The notes beneath the pieces were generated by a model, which did no database searches, had not been told where the DNA came from, and saw only the letters and a list, made by a program, of their open reading frames with translations. DNA of 14,081 nucleotides. Origin: Spirochaetaceae bacterium (lineage in GTDB: Bacteria > Spirochaetota > Spirochaetia > Treponematales > Breznakiellaceae). Location: NCBI GenBank assembly GCA_031279965.1, contig JAITHM010000121.1:1-14081 (forward strand). Direction: 5' to 3'. Below are positions 13,711 through 14,081 of this stretch, in pieces; the first letter of the stretch is position 1; every line of letters begins with the position of its first letter. Made by a program: the position numbers and the translations under genes.

Positions 13711-14081
13711 ATGAATAAAATTGCCAATGTTGATTTTATTGTTCCAACAGCAGATGAAAACAGCATTTTGGAACAATTGGATGATTCCTATACCAAAGTA
13801 TCTGAAATGTCCCGCGATGAAAGCTCTTTTTTAAATGCTTTGATTTTAAGGAACAAACCCAAAAAACTCCTTGAACTGGGGGTGAGCGCCGGAGGTTCTT
13901 CTGTTATAATGCTTAATTCAATAAAAGAATTCCCAGAAGCAAAATTATTTTCTATTGATTTAATGAATAATTGGTATAAAGATGCCGCTAAAAAAACTGG
14001 TTATATTGTTGATAATTATCCCCGGTTGAAAGCAAAATGGGAATTATTCACAGGCAGCCTTGCATTAAATTTTATGGATAA
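13711..14081 (+). CDS. Class I SAM-dependent methyltransferase, 5' part only
   Basis: The frame stays open for 123 codons to the window edge, so the C-terminal part is missing. Residues about 49-66 form motif I of a class I (Rossmann) methyltransferase, KKLLELGVSAGGSSVIML, where the acidic and glycine residues bind S-adenosylmethionine. FSIDLM about 20 residues later is motif II with the acidic residue that holds the ribose. The pattern resembles Methyltransf_24/CmcI-like enzymes often found in polysaccharide and natural-product clusters. The substrate is unknown. Codon use is strongly AT-rich (many AAA, ATT, TTA and AAT codons), unlike recN, galE or EF-G, and it has a textbook Shine-Dalgarno, unlike them; this suggests later acquisition, which is inference. 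Divergent from the glycosyltransferase. Confidence 0.8.
   Translation, partial: MNKIANVDFIVPTADENSILEQLDDSYTKVSEMSRDESSFLNALILRNKPKKLLELGVSAGGSSVIMLNSIKEFPEAKLFSIDLMNNWYKDAAKKTGYIVDNYPRLKAKWELFTGSLALNFMD

Noticed and set aside
1..14081. tRNA, rRNA, CRISPR array, riboswitch
   Set aside because: Intergenic gaps were read on both strands; none showed a cloverleaf, regularly spaced repeats or a known aptamer pattern.

Overview
The window looks like chromosomal DNA from a spirochaete, most likely a Treponema-type bacterium. This rests on the gene set: a mitochondrial/spirochaete-like second EF-G, a DUF4954 left-handed beta-helix protein, a spirochaete-type uncharacterised 506-residue protein, and a TonB-dependent receptor paired with a ComFB protein. 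No rRNA or other decisive marker is present, so genus is inference. Base composition is close to balanced through most of the window and turns clearly AT-rich beyond about 13.4 kb.

Layout. (1) 2-2194, minus strand: a ComFB-domain gene and, 9 bp downstream, a TonB-dependent outer-membrane receptor whose 3' end lies outside the window. (2) 2328-5899, plus strand: a divergent EF-G paralogue followed after 2 bp by an uncharacterised 506-aa protein. (3) 5877-6800, minus: a XerD-like tyrosine recombinase whose 3' end overlaps the previous gene by 23 bp. (4) 6842-8575, plus: recN, divergent from xerD across a 41-bp gap. (5) 8576-8867: a short 7-nt tandem repeat and a GC-rich long inverted repeat. 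(6) 8868-9848, plus: galE. (7) 9927-12119, minus: a DUF4954 protein, convergent with galE. (8) 12245-13369, minus: a GT4 glycosyltransferase. (9) 13370-13710: an AT-rich gap without a convincing gene. (10) 13711-end, plus: the N-terminal part of a SAM-dependent methyltransferase.

How the genes may work together. xerD and recN are housekeeping DNA-maintenance genes. EF-G acts on the ribosome, but both loops at the tip of its domain IV lack the usual translocase residues, so it is probably a specialised paralogue. galE, DUF4954, the glycosyltransferase and the methyltransferase suggest sugar-nucleotide or surface-glycan chemistry. The ComFB/receptor pair is a probable operon in which a regulatory-type protein is coupled to an outer-membrane transporter.

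The most interesting signals are: EF-G, recN and galE each lack a Shine-Dalgarno sequence and have a TANNNT hexamer ending 7-10 bases before the ATG (possible leaderless transcription), in contrast to the AT-rich methyltransferase, which has a perfect Shine-Dalgarno; a promoter plus 16-codon upstream ORF joined by an ATGA overlap to the DUF4954 gene; the EF-G domain IV changes; three homopolymer tracts, including a G8/C8, inside the outer-membrane receptor gene; and the palindromic element upstream of galE. No CRISPR, tRNA, rRNA, IS or prophage was seen.
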